Shown here piece after piece: positions 1 through 7,474 of a stretch of DNA of 20,214 bases. Source of the stretch: a virus. Made by a program: the position numbers and the translations under genes. The stretch covers positions 1 to 20,214 of the IMG/VR virus record IMGVR_UViG_3300042450_000459. One strand, 5' to 3'. Each line of letters opens with the position of its first letter. Position 1 is the first letter of the stretch. The notes beneath the pieces were generated by a model. It made no database searches and was not told the DNA's origin. It worked only from the letters and a program-made list of their open reading frames with translations.

Positions 1-45
1 CTTTTATTCACACCCGTGCAAAAATAAATGTACTAAATTTTAGAC

Positions 46-53
46 TATATTTG
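46..53 (+). promoter_or_regulatory. Candidate -7 box (TATATTTG) before the packaging genes
   Basis: TATATTTG matches the Bacteroidota primary-sigma -7 consensus TAnnTTTG and ends 5 nt before the TerS start codon. A start site at the usual distance would fall on or next to the ATG, giving a leaderless or nearly leaderless mRNA. No TTTG/TTG -33 element is visible at the expected spacing, so the box could be chance or could need a phage factor. Confidence 0.4.
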
Positions 54-58
54 TAAAT

Positions 59-529
59 ATGAAAGGAAGGCCACGAATACCAACCGAAATTAAGGTCATG
101 AAGGGAACGCTAAGCCCGAGCAGGGAATTGGCCGCGCCGATGATCGTCGAACTAAGCGAAGGGGTACCGCAACCGCCTGCGCACTTAAACGCTTTGGGCT
201 TTGAGTACTGGGATATAACGTGCAAGGAATTGAAAAACAATCATTTGTTAACAGGCGTTGACTTGGGATTAGTTGCCGGGTACTGCAACGAGTTAGGGCT
301 TTATAAGAAAGCGTGCGGAATGACAGAGGCGGAGGGCGAAGTTGTGTTAAATCGTTTCGGCGATAAAGTGATTAGCCCCTGGTACGATGTTAGAAGCCGA
401 GCACTTAAGCAAGCTACACAAATGGGGCAACTCTTTGGAGTAACGCCAAGCGCGAGGGGCAAGATTGAAACAGGCAAGAGCGCGCCAGTAAGTAAATTGG
501 AACTTTTACAAAAATCAAAAATAGCATGA
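59..529 (+). CDS. terS: Terminase small subunit (P27-like)
   Basis: Probable small terminase subunit, which recognises the packaging site on phage DNA and loads the large subunit. The 156-aa protein begins with GRPRIPTEIKVMKGT, typical of the P27/Terminase_4 family (usual form GRPxxPTxLKxxxGT). A helical middle follows (residues 45-95, with WDITCKEL and a DLGLVAGYCNEL stretch), then a C-terminal helix (ALKQATQMGQLFGVTPSARGKI, about residues 119-140) that matches the family's conserved end. Length is normal for the family. The ATG at 59 is preceded by an A/T-rich leader and a TAnnTTTG box, with no Shine-Dalgarno sequence. It is the first gene of the packaging block and is followed by a 4-nt ATGA overlap with the next gene. 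The family call rests on motif resemblance read by eye. Confidence 0.88.
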   Translation: MKGRPRIPTEIKVMKGTLSPSRELAAPMIVELSEGVPQPPAHLNALGFEYWDITCKELKNNHLLTGVDLGLVAGYCNELGLYKKACGMTEAEGEVVLNRFGDKVISPWYDVRSRALKQATQMGQLFGVTPSARGKIETGKSAPVSKLELLQKSKIA

Positions 530-741
530 AAAAGAAAATTGAAACAACCGAGCCAGTCGAAGTAACGGCAGGCGTAACTTTTAGAGTTGAGCCAAGCGGC
601 TTGCATTTTATTGTTAGCCGAGATCAAGGCAGCGGATTCAAGCCATGTGGCAAGGACGGGCTTTGGGCTGAAGTTCCGCACCTTTACAGAAACGAATACC
701 TTGCCGCTCAGGCGTTAACCTATTTCGTTGAAAATAGCTGA
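526..741 (+). CDS. Small hypothetical protein between terS and terL
   Basis: A 71-aa protein of unknown function. It starts with KKKIE, then a predicted beta-rich body (VTAGVTFRVEPSGLHFIV) and ends in a short helix (EYLAAQALTYFVENS). No membrane segment or signal peptide is visible. Its ATG overlaps the terS stop as ATGA, and its 3' end overlaps the start of terL by 14 nt, so it is probably co-translated with the terminase genes. The position could suit a packaging accessory protein, but nothing in the sequence proves this. It is retained as a real gene because the frame is tightly wedged between two certain genes. Confidence 0.6.
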   Translation: MKKKIETTEPVEVTAGVTFRVEPSGLHFIVSRDQGSGFKPCGKDGLWAEVPHLYRNEYLAAQALTYFVENS

Positions 742-2350
742 GCAGTATATTGAGGGCGTAGTGAGTGGGCGCGTAATTGTGTGCGAACACGTGCGCAATG
801 CCGTTAACCGCTATCTGTCCGATAGGGCAGGGGGTTGGGCGTTTAGCGAAAACTACGCGCAGCACGCCATTGACTTTATAGAACAGCTCGAGCACTCGAC
901 GGGAGACTATGCCGGCAAGCCTTTTAAGTTGGAAGGGTGGCAGGCGTTTATAGTTTGGAATCTGTTTGGCTTTCTGAATCCCGATGGCAGCAGAAGATTT
1001 ACGCGGGCTTATGTAGAAGTACCCCGAAAAAATGGGAAATCTACTTTCTCGAGTGCGGTTATGCTTTACGGATTGATGGCCGACGGCGAAAGTGCAGCGC
1101 AAGTTTATAGCGCGGCTACGAAACTCGACCAGGCTATGATGGTATTTGCAGAGTCGGTCCGCGTTTGCCAAAATGTAGACTGGCTAGCAGAATCGTTAAC
1201 CGTTAACAACAGTGTAAACAATCGGCGAATACTTTATGGGCAATCGGTGTATAAGCCCCTCGAATGGAACCCAAGTAAACAGGACGGGCTAAACACTCAC
1301 TTCGCAGTAATTGACGAATACCACGCGCACCCAAACGATGAGCTTTATAACGTATTGCGCAACTCGATGGGGGCAAGAAGGCAACCGTTGTTATTTACAA
1401 TTACGACGGCGGGCTTTAATCGTGAGTCGCCGTGTTATAAACATCGCAATTACTGCGCCTCGGTTTTATCTGGGGCGATTAAGGACGATGCTTTGTTTTC
1501 GGTGATTTACACTTTGGATGAGGGCGACGACTGGACAGACTCGGCAAACTGGGCAAAGGCTAATCCTAATTGGGGCGTAAGCGTTTATCCGCGTCAGTTA
1601 GAGCAGGCGCTAACCGAGGCTAAGGAATTTGTACACAAAGAAGTTGAATTTAAAACCAAACTGCTAAATGTGTGGACAGATACGGCCATGACTTGGATTA
1701 ACGACACTACTTGGATGGAATGCGCCGAGTTACAAAAACTAGACGGGATTTGTTACGGGGGGTTGGATTTGGCGAGCACTGGAGACTTTTGCGCGTTTAC
1801 TTTGTATTGGCCCGAATACTCGGCGATTAGGACTTGGTACTTTTTGCCAAGCGAGGCAGCGTACAAAAGAAAGGACGCAGCAGGTGCAAGTATTAGGCAA
1901 TGGATTGCGGACGGTGTAATTACTGCAACCGATGGCAACGTAACGGATTATAATTTTATTAAGGCCCAAATATTAGACTTGGCTTTGGAGTTTGAAATTA
2001 AAGATATTGCTTATGACCGCTTCAACGCTAGCCAGCTTGTAATTGATTTACAAAACGAAGGCTTGCAAATGTTTCCTTTTGGGCAGGGCTTTATTTCAAT
2101 GAGCAGCCCGACGAAGGAACTCGAGCGCTTAGTAAAAGACGGCAGGCTTAAACACGATGGCAACCCAGTAACGCGTTGGATGATGGGTAATGTATTACTT
2201 GCTAATGATCCTGCGGGCAATATCAAGATTAACAAAGCAAAGAGCGGCGATAAGGTCGATGGGCCTGTTAGTATTGTGATGGCTTTGGGCACGGCTATGC
2301 AAGACGCTGCCAAAGAAAAGGAAACAGACTTCTGGTTTATAAGCTTATGA
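728..2350 (+). CDS. terL: Terminase large subunit (HK97-type TerL)
   Basis: Packaging motor ATPase and headful/cos nuclease. The 540-aa length is typical of the Terminase_1 family. The Walker A-like loop is VPRKNGKST (residues 98-106) and the Walker B strand with catalytic acid is FAVIDE (192-197, D196/E197), followed by the coupling-like motif TITTAGF (224-230). The C-terminal RNase H-like nuclease starts at YGGLDLAS (343-350, candidate metal ligand D347), continues at YDRFN, and ends near VDGPVSIVMAL, where the last acidic ligand is expected. The start taken is TTG at 728, because the resulting N-terminus (AEQYIEGVVSGRVIVCEHV) matches the usual first helix of the family; no upstream ATG fits. 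It overlaps the previous gene by 14 nt and the next by 4 nt (ATGA). All key residues appear present. Confidence 0.95.
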   Translation: MKIAEQYIEGVVSGRVIVCEHVRNAVNRYLSDRAGGWAFSENYAQHAIDFIEQLEHSTGDYAGKPFKLEGWQAFIVWNLFGFLNPDGSRRFTRAYVEVPRKNGKSTFSSAVMLYGLMADGESAAQVYSAATKLDQAMMVFAESVRVCQNVDWLAESLTVNNSVNNRRILYGQSVYKPLEWNPSKQDGLNTHFAVIDEYHAHPNDELYNVLRNSMGARRQPLLFTITTAGFNRESPCYKHRNYCASVLSGAIKDDALFSVIYTLDEGDDWTDSANWAKANPNWGVSVYPRQLEQALTEAKEFVHKEVEFKTKLLNVWTDTAMTWINDTTWMECAELQKLDGICYGGLDLASTGDFCAFTLYWPEYSAIRTWYFLPSEAAYKRKDAAGASIRQWIADGVITATDGNVTDYNFIKAQILDLALEFEIKDIAYDRFNASQLVIDLQNEGLQMFPFGQGFISMSSPTKELERLVKDGRLKHDGNPVTRWMMGNVLLANDPAGNIKINKAKSGDKVDGPVSIVMALGTAMQDAAKEKETDFWFISL

Positions 2351-2532
2351 GATTCGTTGACGATTTTATGAACAAGTATTATTTTAACCTTCCTAAGTAT
2401 CGCACTTATGAGGATGCCTATAACGCAACGGAAGCGGAGTACCTAGAAAGGTACGGCGTGCCACGCTATAAAAACTACGACGTATTTCGCTCGGCTCTTT
2501 GCAGGTGGCTAGCTCAAGGTCGGAATAAATAA
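2347..2532 (+). CDS. Small hypothetical protein between terL and portal
   Basis: A 61-aa protein of unknown function. It is rich in Tyr and Arg (FNLPKYRTYEDAYNATEAEY, then RYGVPRYKNYDVFRSALCRW), with two probable helices and no membrane segment. The second half (YKNYDVFRSALCRWL) could be a small helical DNA- or protein-binding unit, but this is only an impression. The ATG overlaps the terL stop (ATGA), so expression is probably coupled to the terminase. The gene is followed by a 45-nt spacer that carries the element at 2534-2571. Confidence 0.6.
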   Translation: MRFVDDFMNKYYFNLPKYRTYEDAYNATEAEYLERYGVPRYKNYDVFRSALCRWLAQGRNK

Positions 2533-2577
2533 GATTTGTTAACACGGCGGAATTAAAGAGGTTGTAATTTGCGGGCG

Positions 2578-3849
2578 ATGAATCTACGATTTTGGGAACG
2601 GAAAACAGAAAAGCGGTCAATGCTAACGCAACCCGCGGACTGGTTCGTGAACACTTTAAATAATATTTTCGGCTACCAAACTAAAAGCGGGCAGGCTGTA
2701 AATAATACAACGGCGTTAAGCATTGCATCCGTGCACGCTTGCGTTAGAGTTATTGCGGATGGAATCGCGGGGCTTGGGCTGAAGTTGTATAAAGATGACG
2801 GGCAGAATAGGGATCAAATTATAATCCACTACGCCACAGCTTTAACTAACGAGCCGAATCCCTATCAAACTAAATACGATTTTACCAAGTACATGACTAG
2901 CCACTTGGCGCTAACTGGTAACGCTTACGCTTTTATTAATCGCGATGTGCGAAACATCGGCATAGAGTTGCACCCAATCGCGCCGCAGTACGTTACGCCT
3001 GTTATGCAGGACGGTCTTTTGTTTTACAAGGTTACACTTGCAGGATACCCGGGCATGATACCCGCTACTGAAATGTTACACTTTAAAGGAATGTGTGGCG
3101 ATAATCCGCTAGTAGGTTTGAGTCCAGTAGTATTGCACGCCGAAACTTTAGGCATTGACTTGGCAGCAATCAGCCAGAGCGCAGGCGTTTATAAAAATGG
3201 AGTATTGAAATTTTTGTTAACGTCAGACGCCCAGATAAAAATAGACCAAGCAGGGCCGTTAAAAAAATCTTTGGATGACGTAATCGACGGGGCAAGCCGT
3301 AGCGCTGTGCTTCCTAACGGAATCAAGATGGAAAAATTAAGCCTTAGCCCTGAAGAGGCACAGTATCTTGAGACCCGTAAATTTAGCAGCGAGGAAATCG
3401 CACGAATCTTTGGAGTGCCTGCTTCTATGATAGGCGCAACGGCAGGCATCAAGTCAAGCGTTGAACAGGAGTACCAAGATTTTTACGCGCGCACTTTAAT
3501 GAGCTACGCTATAAACATCGAGCAGGAATTAGCCCGCAAGCTGTTAACAGAAAACGATAAGCTTACGTATTACTTTAAATTTAATTTTAACTCACTATTG
3601 AGGGCCTCCGCTAACGAGCGAGCAGACTATTATAACAAAGGCATCCGCGGCGGCTGGCTTTCTAGAAACGAGGCGCGGGTTTATGAGGATGTTAACGCGT
3701 TTGATGGCGGCGACGAATATTTAATCGAAGCCAACTTAATGCCTAGCAGTCAAATCAACGAGTATATGGATGCCAAGATTGCAAACCTTATGGCGACCGC
3801 AGACAAAAACAATAACCCCGAGGGCGTAAATAACCAAACAATAAATTAA
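2578..3849 (+). CDS. Portal protein (HK97 family)
   Basis: Probable dodecameric portal at the packaging vertex, the DNA gate that docks TerL and later the connector. The 423-aa length fits the Phage_portal (HK97 gp3-like) family. Recognisable family features are the N-terminal LSIASVHACVRVIADGIAGLGLKLY region (about residues 45-70, read in pieces), LTGNAYAFINRD, the stretch around EMLHFKG, and the late motif RKFSSEEIARIFGVPASMIG followed by the long helix SVEQEYQDFYARTLMSYAINIEQEL. The C-terminal NRNEAR-like stretch (GGWLSRNEARVYEDVN) is also typical. I chose the ATG at 2578; an in-frame TTG at 2569 would add three residues. A near-TAnnTTTG box lies just upstream. The protease gene follows after one base. 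Confidence 0.93.
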   Translation: MNLRFWERKTEKRSMLTQPADWFVNTLNNIFGYQTKSGQAVNNTTALSIASVHACVRVIADGIAGLGLKLYKDDGQNRDQIIIHYATALTNEPNPYQTKYDFTKYMTSHLALTGNAYAFINRDVRNIGIELHPIAPQYVTPVMQDGLLFYKVTLAGYPGMIPATEMLHFKGMCGDNPLVGLSPVVLHAETLGIDLAAISQSAGVYKNGVLKFLLTSDAQIKIDQAGPLKKSLDDVIDGASRSAVLPNGIKMEKLSLSPEEAQYLETRKFSSEEIARIFGVPASMIGATAGIKSSVEQEYQDFYARTLMSYAINIEQELARKLLTENDKLTYYFKFNFNSLLRASANERADYYNKGIRGGWLSRNEARVYEDVNAFDGGDEYLIEANLMPSSQINEYMDAKIANLMATADKNNNPEGVNNQTIN

Positions 3850-3850
3850 A

Positions 3851-4462
3851 ATGAAACAAGAAAGGCGCACATTTACGGGCACCGTACACACCAGAGCAGA
3901 GGGCGAAGGCATGCCAAAAGAAATTGGTGGCATCGCTGCCGTTATTAATTCAGTAACTGACCTTGGATATTTTGAAGAGGTGATAATGGCAGGGGCGTTT
4001 GACAATGCTTTGAGTAAAGATTACGACATTCGTTGTTTGTTCAACCACGAAGCCGAGTTAATTTTGGGCCGCACAAAAGCAAACACCTGCAAAGTGTTTG
4101 TAAATGGCGACGGCAATCTTGAATATACTTGGGTGCCAGATTACGAGAACCCTACGCATATGAGCGTCGTGCGTTCTATTATGCGCGGAGACATTACGCA
4201 AAGCTCATTTGCTTTTACAATTAAAGAGCAGAACTGGAGCGAGTCAGAAAAATACGGCACAATGGGAAAGCGTACTATCAAAGTGATTGAGGACCTATAC
4301 GACGTAAGCCCTGTAACTTATCCAGCGTATGAGGATACAGAAGCAGACGCTCGCAGCATTGCAGCAACTAGAGACCAAGAGCTAGAAATTGAAGCGGCAA
4401 AACAAAGCCAAGTAAGCGCAGATATTTTGAAACTTGCTTTAGCTAGATATACAAACTATTAA
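3851..4462 (+). CDS. Prohead maturation protease (HK97 gp4-like, S78/U35)
   Basis: Probable serine protease that removes the scaffold-like delta domain of the capsid protein during prohead maturation. The 203-aa protein carries the family hallmarks: the GxAAVxN-like opening, the EVIMAGAF segment (residues 43-50), the catalytic His in FNHEAELILGRT (H66) and the catalytic Ser in DITQSSFAF (S119 by alignment with the usual MSFGF; S118 is the alternative), then DVSPVTYPAYEDTEADAR, which matches the conserved DVSxVTxPAYxxT motif. The C-terminal about 40 residues are helical and charged and may act as a targeting or self-cleaved tail. It sits between portal and capsid genes, as in HK97. The ATG at 3851 follows the portal stop by one base. 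Confidence 0.93.
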   Translation: MKQERRTFTGTVHTRAEGEGMPKEIGGIAAVINSVTDLGYFEEVIMAGAFDNALSKDYDIRCLFNHEAELILGRTKANTCKVFVNGDGNLEYTWVPDYENPTHMSVVRSIMRGDITQSSFAFTIKEQNWSESEKYGTMGKRTIKVIEDLYDVSPVTYPAYEDTEADARSIAATRDQELEIEAAKQSQVSADILKLALARYTNY

Positions 4463-4476
4463 AAAAAACAAAAATC

Positions 4477-5790
4477 ATGAATAAAATTAAAGCCCTAAAA
4501 GAAGAGCGTGGACGTTTGCTAGGCGAATTGTCTACCCTACAATCTACCATCGAGCGTGAAGCACGTTCTATGGCTGACACTGAAACTAACCGTTTGTCTG
4601 AAATCGAGGCTCGTTTGGGCGCGATCAAAGCAGAGGTTGAAACCTTAGAGAAATTGCAAAACCTTGCAGCTCAAGCCGCAGGCCACAGCGCAAGCCGTAG
4701 CGAAGAGAAAGAAAAGTCTAACATGGCTAAAGATTACAGCTTTAAGCGCGCAATGGAAATGGCTATCACTGGCCGTCGTGATGGTTTAGAAGGCGAATTC
4801 TCTGCAATGGGTGGCGACGAGTTCCAACGTTCAGGCGTTAGCGTTTCTGCTCACTCTATTAAAATCCCTTCTGAAGTATTCAAACGCGATATGACTGCAA
4901 CAGGCGGAACTTCTGGCTCTGAAGGTGGTGTAAATATCCAGACTTCTGTTGGTTCTATTATTGACATTTTGCTACCGAAAACTGTTTTAGCAGGTTTGGG
5001 CGTTCAGCGTTTGAGCGGCCTTGTTGGAAACTTGGATTTACCAACAGCATCAACTTTGCCAAGTGCAGGTTGGAATACTGAGAACGGCACAGCTACTGAA
5101 AAGAGCCCCGCGTTTTCTAAAATCACTTTGAGCCCTAAGCGTTTGGCTGCCTATATTCAGGTATCTAACCAGTTAATGTTGCAATCTAGCAACTCTATTG
5201 ATGGGTACGTAAGAAACTGGTTGCTTAATGCTATGGCACAATCTTTGGAAACTGCTGCTATTAAAGGTGGTGGATCTAACGAGCCTACTGGTATTATTGC
5301 TAACGCTAACGTAAACGTAACTTTCGCAGGTGGCGCAACTTCTAACTCTACCAATGCTAACGGCGCCGCTCCAGTTTGGGCCGATGTTGTTAACTTGATG
5401 AAAGCAGTAGAGAACGCTAACGGTAACGGAGTTGCTTACTTGACTAACCCAACTGTAAAAGCTAAATTGCAAACAACTAGCCGTCAGGCTTCAGGCGTTG
5501 AAGGTAACTTTATTTGGCCTGCGGGTGGTACAGACTTGAACGGTTACAATGTTCAAACTACTACCTTGGTTCCTAGCAACTTGTCTAAAGGTTCTAGCTC
5601 TACTTTGTCTGCATTAATTTTTGGCGACTTCTCCAAAATGTGCGTGGGAAACTGGGGAGGAATGGAACTCACAGTAGACCCATATTCAGGAGCTACTGCC
5701 GGCTTGACCAATGTAGTACTTAACGCTTATTTGGATACTGCTTTATTGAACCCTGCAGCCTTCGCGGTTTGTAAGGACATCGTTGCCTAA
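4477..5790 (+). CDS. Major capsid protein (HK97 fold)
   Basis: Probable coat protein of the icosahedral head. The 437-aa length and organisation match HK97-type precursors. Residues 1-70 are a charged coiled coil (LKEERGRLLGELSTLQSTIE onward), the delta/scaffold domain expected to be cut off by the protease just upstream. The coat domain begins around SNMAKDYSFKRAMEMAI (about residue 78). Typical coat segments include VNIQTSVGSIIDILLPKTVL, LPSAGWNTENG, the P-domain spine helix region, GSNEPTGIIAN, and the late FGDFSKMCVGNWGGMELTVDPY. The leader is a run of A residues (4463-4476), the kind of start context that Bacteroidota use in place of Shine-Dalgarno pairing. Codon choice (CGT, TCT, GCT, GGT, TTG) differs visibly from neighbouring genes and fits very high expression. 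Confidence 0.95.
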   Translation: MNKIKALKEERGRLLGELSTLQSTIEREARSMADTETNRLSEIEARLGAIKAEVETLEKLQNLAAQAAGHSASRSEEKEKSNMAKDYSFKRAMEMAITGRRDGLEGEFSAMGGDEFQRSGVSVSAHSIKIPSEVFKRDMTATGGTSGSEGGVNIQTSVGSIIDILLPKTVLAGLGVQRLSGLVGNLDLPTASTLPSAGWNTENGTATEKSPAFSKITLSPKRLAAYIQVSNQLMLQSSNSIDGYVRNWLLNAMAQSLETAAIKGGGSNEPTGIIANANVNVTFAGGATSNSTNANGAAPVWADVVNLMKAVENANGNGVAYLTNPTVKAKLQTTSRQASGVEGNFIWPAGGTDLNGYNVQTTTLVPSNLSKGSSSTLSALIFGDFSKMCVGNWGGMELTVDPYSGATAGLTNVVLNAYLDTALLNPAAFAVCKDIVA

Positions 5791-5799
5791 TCACTAGCC

Positions 5800-5825
5800 C
5801 GCTCGGGGGCGTAAAAGTCCGAGTG
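5800..5825 (+). other. Hairpin 1 after the capsid gene
   Basis: CGCTCGG (5800-5806) can pair with CCGAGTG (5819-5825), giving a 7-bp stem with one G-U pair and a 12-nt loop. It begins 9 nt after the capsid stop codon. There is no T-run after it, so it does not look like an intrinsic terminator; it may protect or trim the 3' end of a capsid transcript. Confidence 0.5.
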
Positions 5826-5829
5826 CTGC

Positions 5830-5852
5830 GGGGGGTCTTGACTGCACCCCCC
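5830..5852 (+). other. Hairpin 2 after the capsid gene
   Basis: GGGGGGT (5830-5836) pairs perfectly with ACCCCCC (5846-5852) around a 9-nt loop. It stands 4 nt after hairpin 1 and 9 nt before the next start codon. The stem is very stable and lacks a T-tract, so it could act as an mRNA stabiliser, a partial attenuator, or a brake on translation of the next gene. Confidence 0.55.
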
Positions 5853-5861
5853 ACGGGCCAA

Positions 5862-6047
5862 ATGTTAGTAAAATTTTTGATCAATCCAACAGGGCAATTT
5901 AACCTAAGTTATAACTTGGGGGAGGTTGTAGAAATTGAAACTAAGCAAGCCGAGTTATTACTTGAGGCGGGGGCTGTTGAAGTTGTAGCTGCACCAAAGA
6001 CCAAAAAGAAACCGACAAATCCAGAGACCGAATTAGACGCCGAATAA
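5862..6047 (+). CDS. Small hypothetical protein after capsid
   Basis: A 61-aa protein of unknown function. It opens with VKFLINPTGQFNLSYNLGEVVEI, a pattern of short beta strands, then a helix (TKQAELLLEAGAVEVV) and a Lys/Pro/Glu-rich tail. Small proteins of this shape often follow capsid genes in HK97-type clusters and are usually called head or connector-associated, but no function is assured. I chose the ATG at 5862; an in-frame GTG at 5823 would add 13 residues encoded by the hairpin region, which is unlikely. Its stop overlaps the next start as TAATG. The two hairpins upstream may lower its expression compared with the capsid. Confidence 0.7.
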   Translation: MLVKFLINPTGQFNLSYNLGEVVEIETKQAELLLEAGAVEVVAAPKTKKKPTNPETELDAE

Positions 6048-6706
6048 TGTTTAAATCAAGAAGATACACAGCCTTTGCAAATGTAGCCACAGACTACTTA
6101 AGTTTAGCCGACGCTAAGCAGCATTTGCGCGTTACGGCTTCCGATGACGACAGTTATATTAGCGGTTTAATTAGTATGGCCGTTGACGCCTGCAGCAACT
6201 ATCTTGGTTATTCAATTAAGAAGGGAACGGCTAAATATGGCTTTGATAGCTTTACGGGCTCGCCTGCGCTAATCAATCCCGTAAACGGGCTCAATATACC
6301 TTCTGGCAATTATCTGCGCGTAAATAGCCGCGTGTTGGCTGTTAACTCTGTGAGCTATGTAAACTCTAGCCAAGCGGTAACTGCATTTGCAGGCAGTGAT
6401 TGGATAGTAGCGCCTGACCCAATGGGCAACTATACGCGAAATATTTTTATCAATACAGCGCCCGACTCAATTACAGACGATACAATTAAATACATTATTG
6501 AAGTATCTGAAGGATTTAATCCAGTGGGCACAGCAAGCGTTGACCCAGATACTATTTTTCCAATGGCAATTAAACACGCCGCTTTACTTTTAGTCGGTCA
6601 GTATTACGATAACAGGAACGCGATAGTAGTGGGAACCATCCAAAGCAAAATATCTTTAGGCTTCGAGTATCTTCTAGATCCTTACAAAATCCAAATTATA
6701 CTATAA
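6047..6706 (+). CDS. Head-tail connector (gp6-like)
   Basis: Probable connector (adaptor) protein that forms a ring under the portal. The N-terminal part has the gp6-like signature LSLADAKQHLRVTASDDDSYISGL followed by the helix ISMAVDACSNYLGY (about residues 18-54; note the D-D-D loop typical of the family). The central part is beta-rich (YLRVNSRVLAVNSVSYVNS), and a late helix contains MAIKHAALLLVGQYYDNRNA, also usual in this family. At 219 aa it is longer than the simple about 100-aa gp6 proteins and resembles the roughly 200-aa gp6-like versions. It starts in the stop codon of the previous gene (TAATG) and ends in a TAATG overlap with the head-closure gene. Confidence 0.85.
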   Translation: MFKSRRYTAFANVATDYLSLADAKQHLRVTASDDDSYISGLISMAVDACSNYLGYSIKKGTAKYGFDSFTGSPALINPVNGLNIPSGNYLRVNSRVLAVNSVSYVNSSQAVTAFAGSDWIVAPDPMGNYTRNIFINTAPDSITDDTIKYIIEVSEGFNPVGTASVDPDTIFPMAIKHAALLLVGQYYDNRNAIVVGTIQSKISLGFEYLLDPYKIQIIL

Positions 6707-7026
6707 TGCAGTCGGGATCTATGGACGTATTGGTAAGCCTGCAGAGTTATGCGGAAACCATCGACGCGAATACAGGTGAGAAATTACAAACGTGGACGAC
6801 CTACGCAACAGCTTGGGCTCAGCGCGTCGAACAGGAAAGCGGAAGCGAGCAAGTGAATGCGGACCGCAGAGAGCATAAGCAAATTGTTTACTATACCATC
6901 CGCTATAATTCAGCGGTAAGCGTCAAGCATAGAATAGTCGACGCGGGGCTTAATCACAACATTGTTAACATTGCAAACCTAGCACGCAATTTATATTTGA
7001 AGCTACAAACGGAACTAACAGAGTGA
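6706..7026 (+). CDS. Head closure protein (SPP1 gp16-like)
   Basis: Probable head-tail joining or stopper protein, 106 aa, the size of the Phage_H_T_join family. The family pattern is visible: an early MDVLVSLQSYAETIDANTGE strand/turn, WTTYATAWAQRVEQESGSE (the usual W-x-x-x-x-x-x-WAxxxxxxGxE), then HKQIVYYTIRYNSAVSVKHRI (the conserved xxxVxFxIRYxxxIxxxxRI pattern) and a final LYLKLQTELTE. It overlaps its neighbours by a single shared base (TAATG) upstream and a 4-nt GTGA downstream. Confidence 0.88.
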   Translation: MQSGSMDVLVSLQSYAETIDANTGEKLQTWTTYATAWAQRVEQESGSEQVNADRREHKQIVYYTIRYNSAVSVKHRIVDAGLNHNIVNIANLARNLYLKLQTELTE

Positions 7027-7472
7027 GCAACAAAGTAGAAAATATCGCCGAGGTGATAGACGCCTTAAAAGCGATGGGGGTCGAAATCGATAACCCCGAA
7101 TTTCAGCGTATGCTCAAAGCTCAGGCATTACCCATAATTAATAGCGCAAAGAACTTAGCGCCAAAGGAAGGCGGAGACTTGGCGGCATCCATCGGCTTTA
7201 TTACTGGCAAGGACAAGGACAATAAAACGAAAGTGCTTATCGGATTGCGCAAGGAATATCAAAATAATTATCTAGGTCCGATGTTTGAATTTGGTGTGCC
7301 AACAAATCGTATACAGTCAACCACGGGCAGAGACACAGGGATATTAGAAGCGCGCCCTTTTATGCGCCCGGCATTAGACCAGAACGCGGGCAAGGTAACG
7401 GACGGAATTATTAACGGCGTGGATAAAATCCTAGCCAAATTAGCAAAGAAAAATAACTTAATATACAAATAA
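7023..7472 (+). CDS. HK97 gp10-like neck/tail-completion protein
   Basis: Probable tail-completion or neck protein of the HK97-gp10 family, 149 aa. It has the usual helical start (IAEVIDALKAMGVEI and FQRMLKAQALPIINSAKNLAPKEGGDLAASI, read in parts, matching the A.P..tG.L..SI motif), a central strand (KVLIGLRKEY), and the family end YLGPMFEFG followed by ARPFMRPALDQ and a C-terminal helix. The start is GTG at 7023, overlapping the previous stop. It sits directly before the tail tube gene, as expected for a protein at the head-tail interface. Confidence 0.85.
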   Translation: MSNKVENIAEVIDALKAMGVEIDNPEFQRMLKAQALPIINSAKNLAPKEGGDLAASIGFITGKDKDNKTKVLIGLRKEYQNNYLGPMFEFGVPTNRIQSTTGRDTGILEARPFMRPALDQNAGKVTDGIINGVDKILAKLAKKNNLIYK

Positions 7473-7474
7473 TC

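Noticed and set aside
638-1171. 177-aa open frame on the - strand inside terL
   Set aside because: It is antisense to a certain terL with full Walker motifs; its sequence is Arg/Cys/His-rich with no family resemblance, as expected of a mirror frame.
1311-1505. 64-aa second-frame open reading on the + strand within terL
   Set aside because: Lies fully inside terL without overlap signals or family features.
5830-5860. Capsid-downstream hairpin as an intrinsic terminator
   Set aside because: No T-run follows the stem; genes continue in the same orientation with normal head-tail order.
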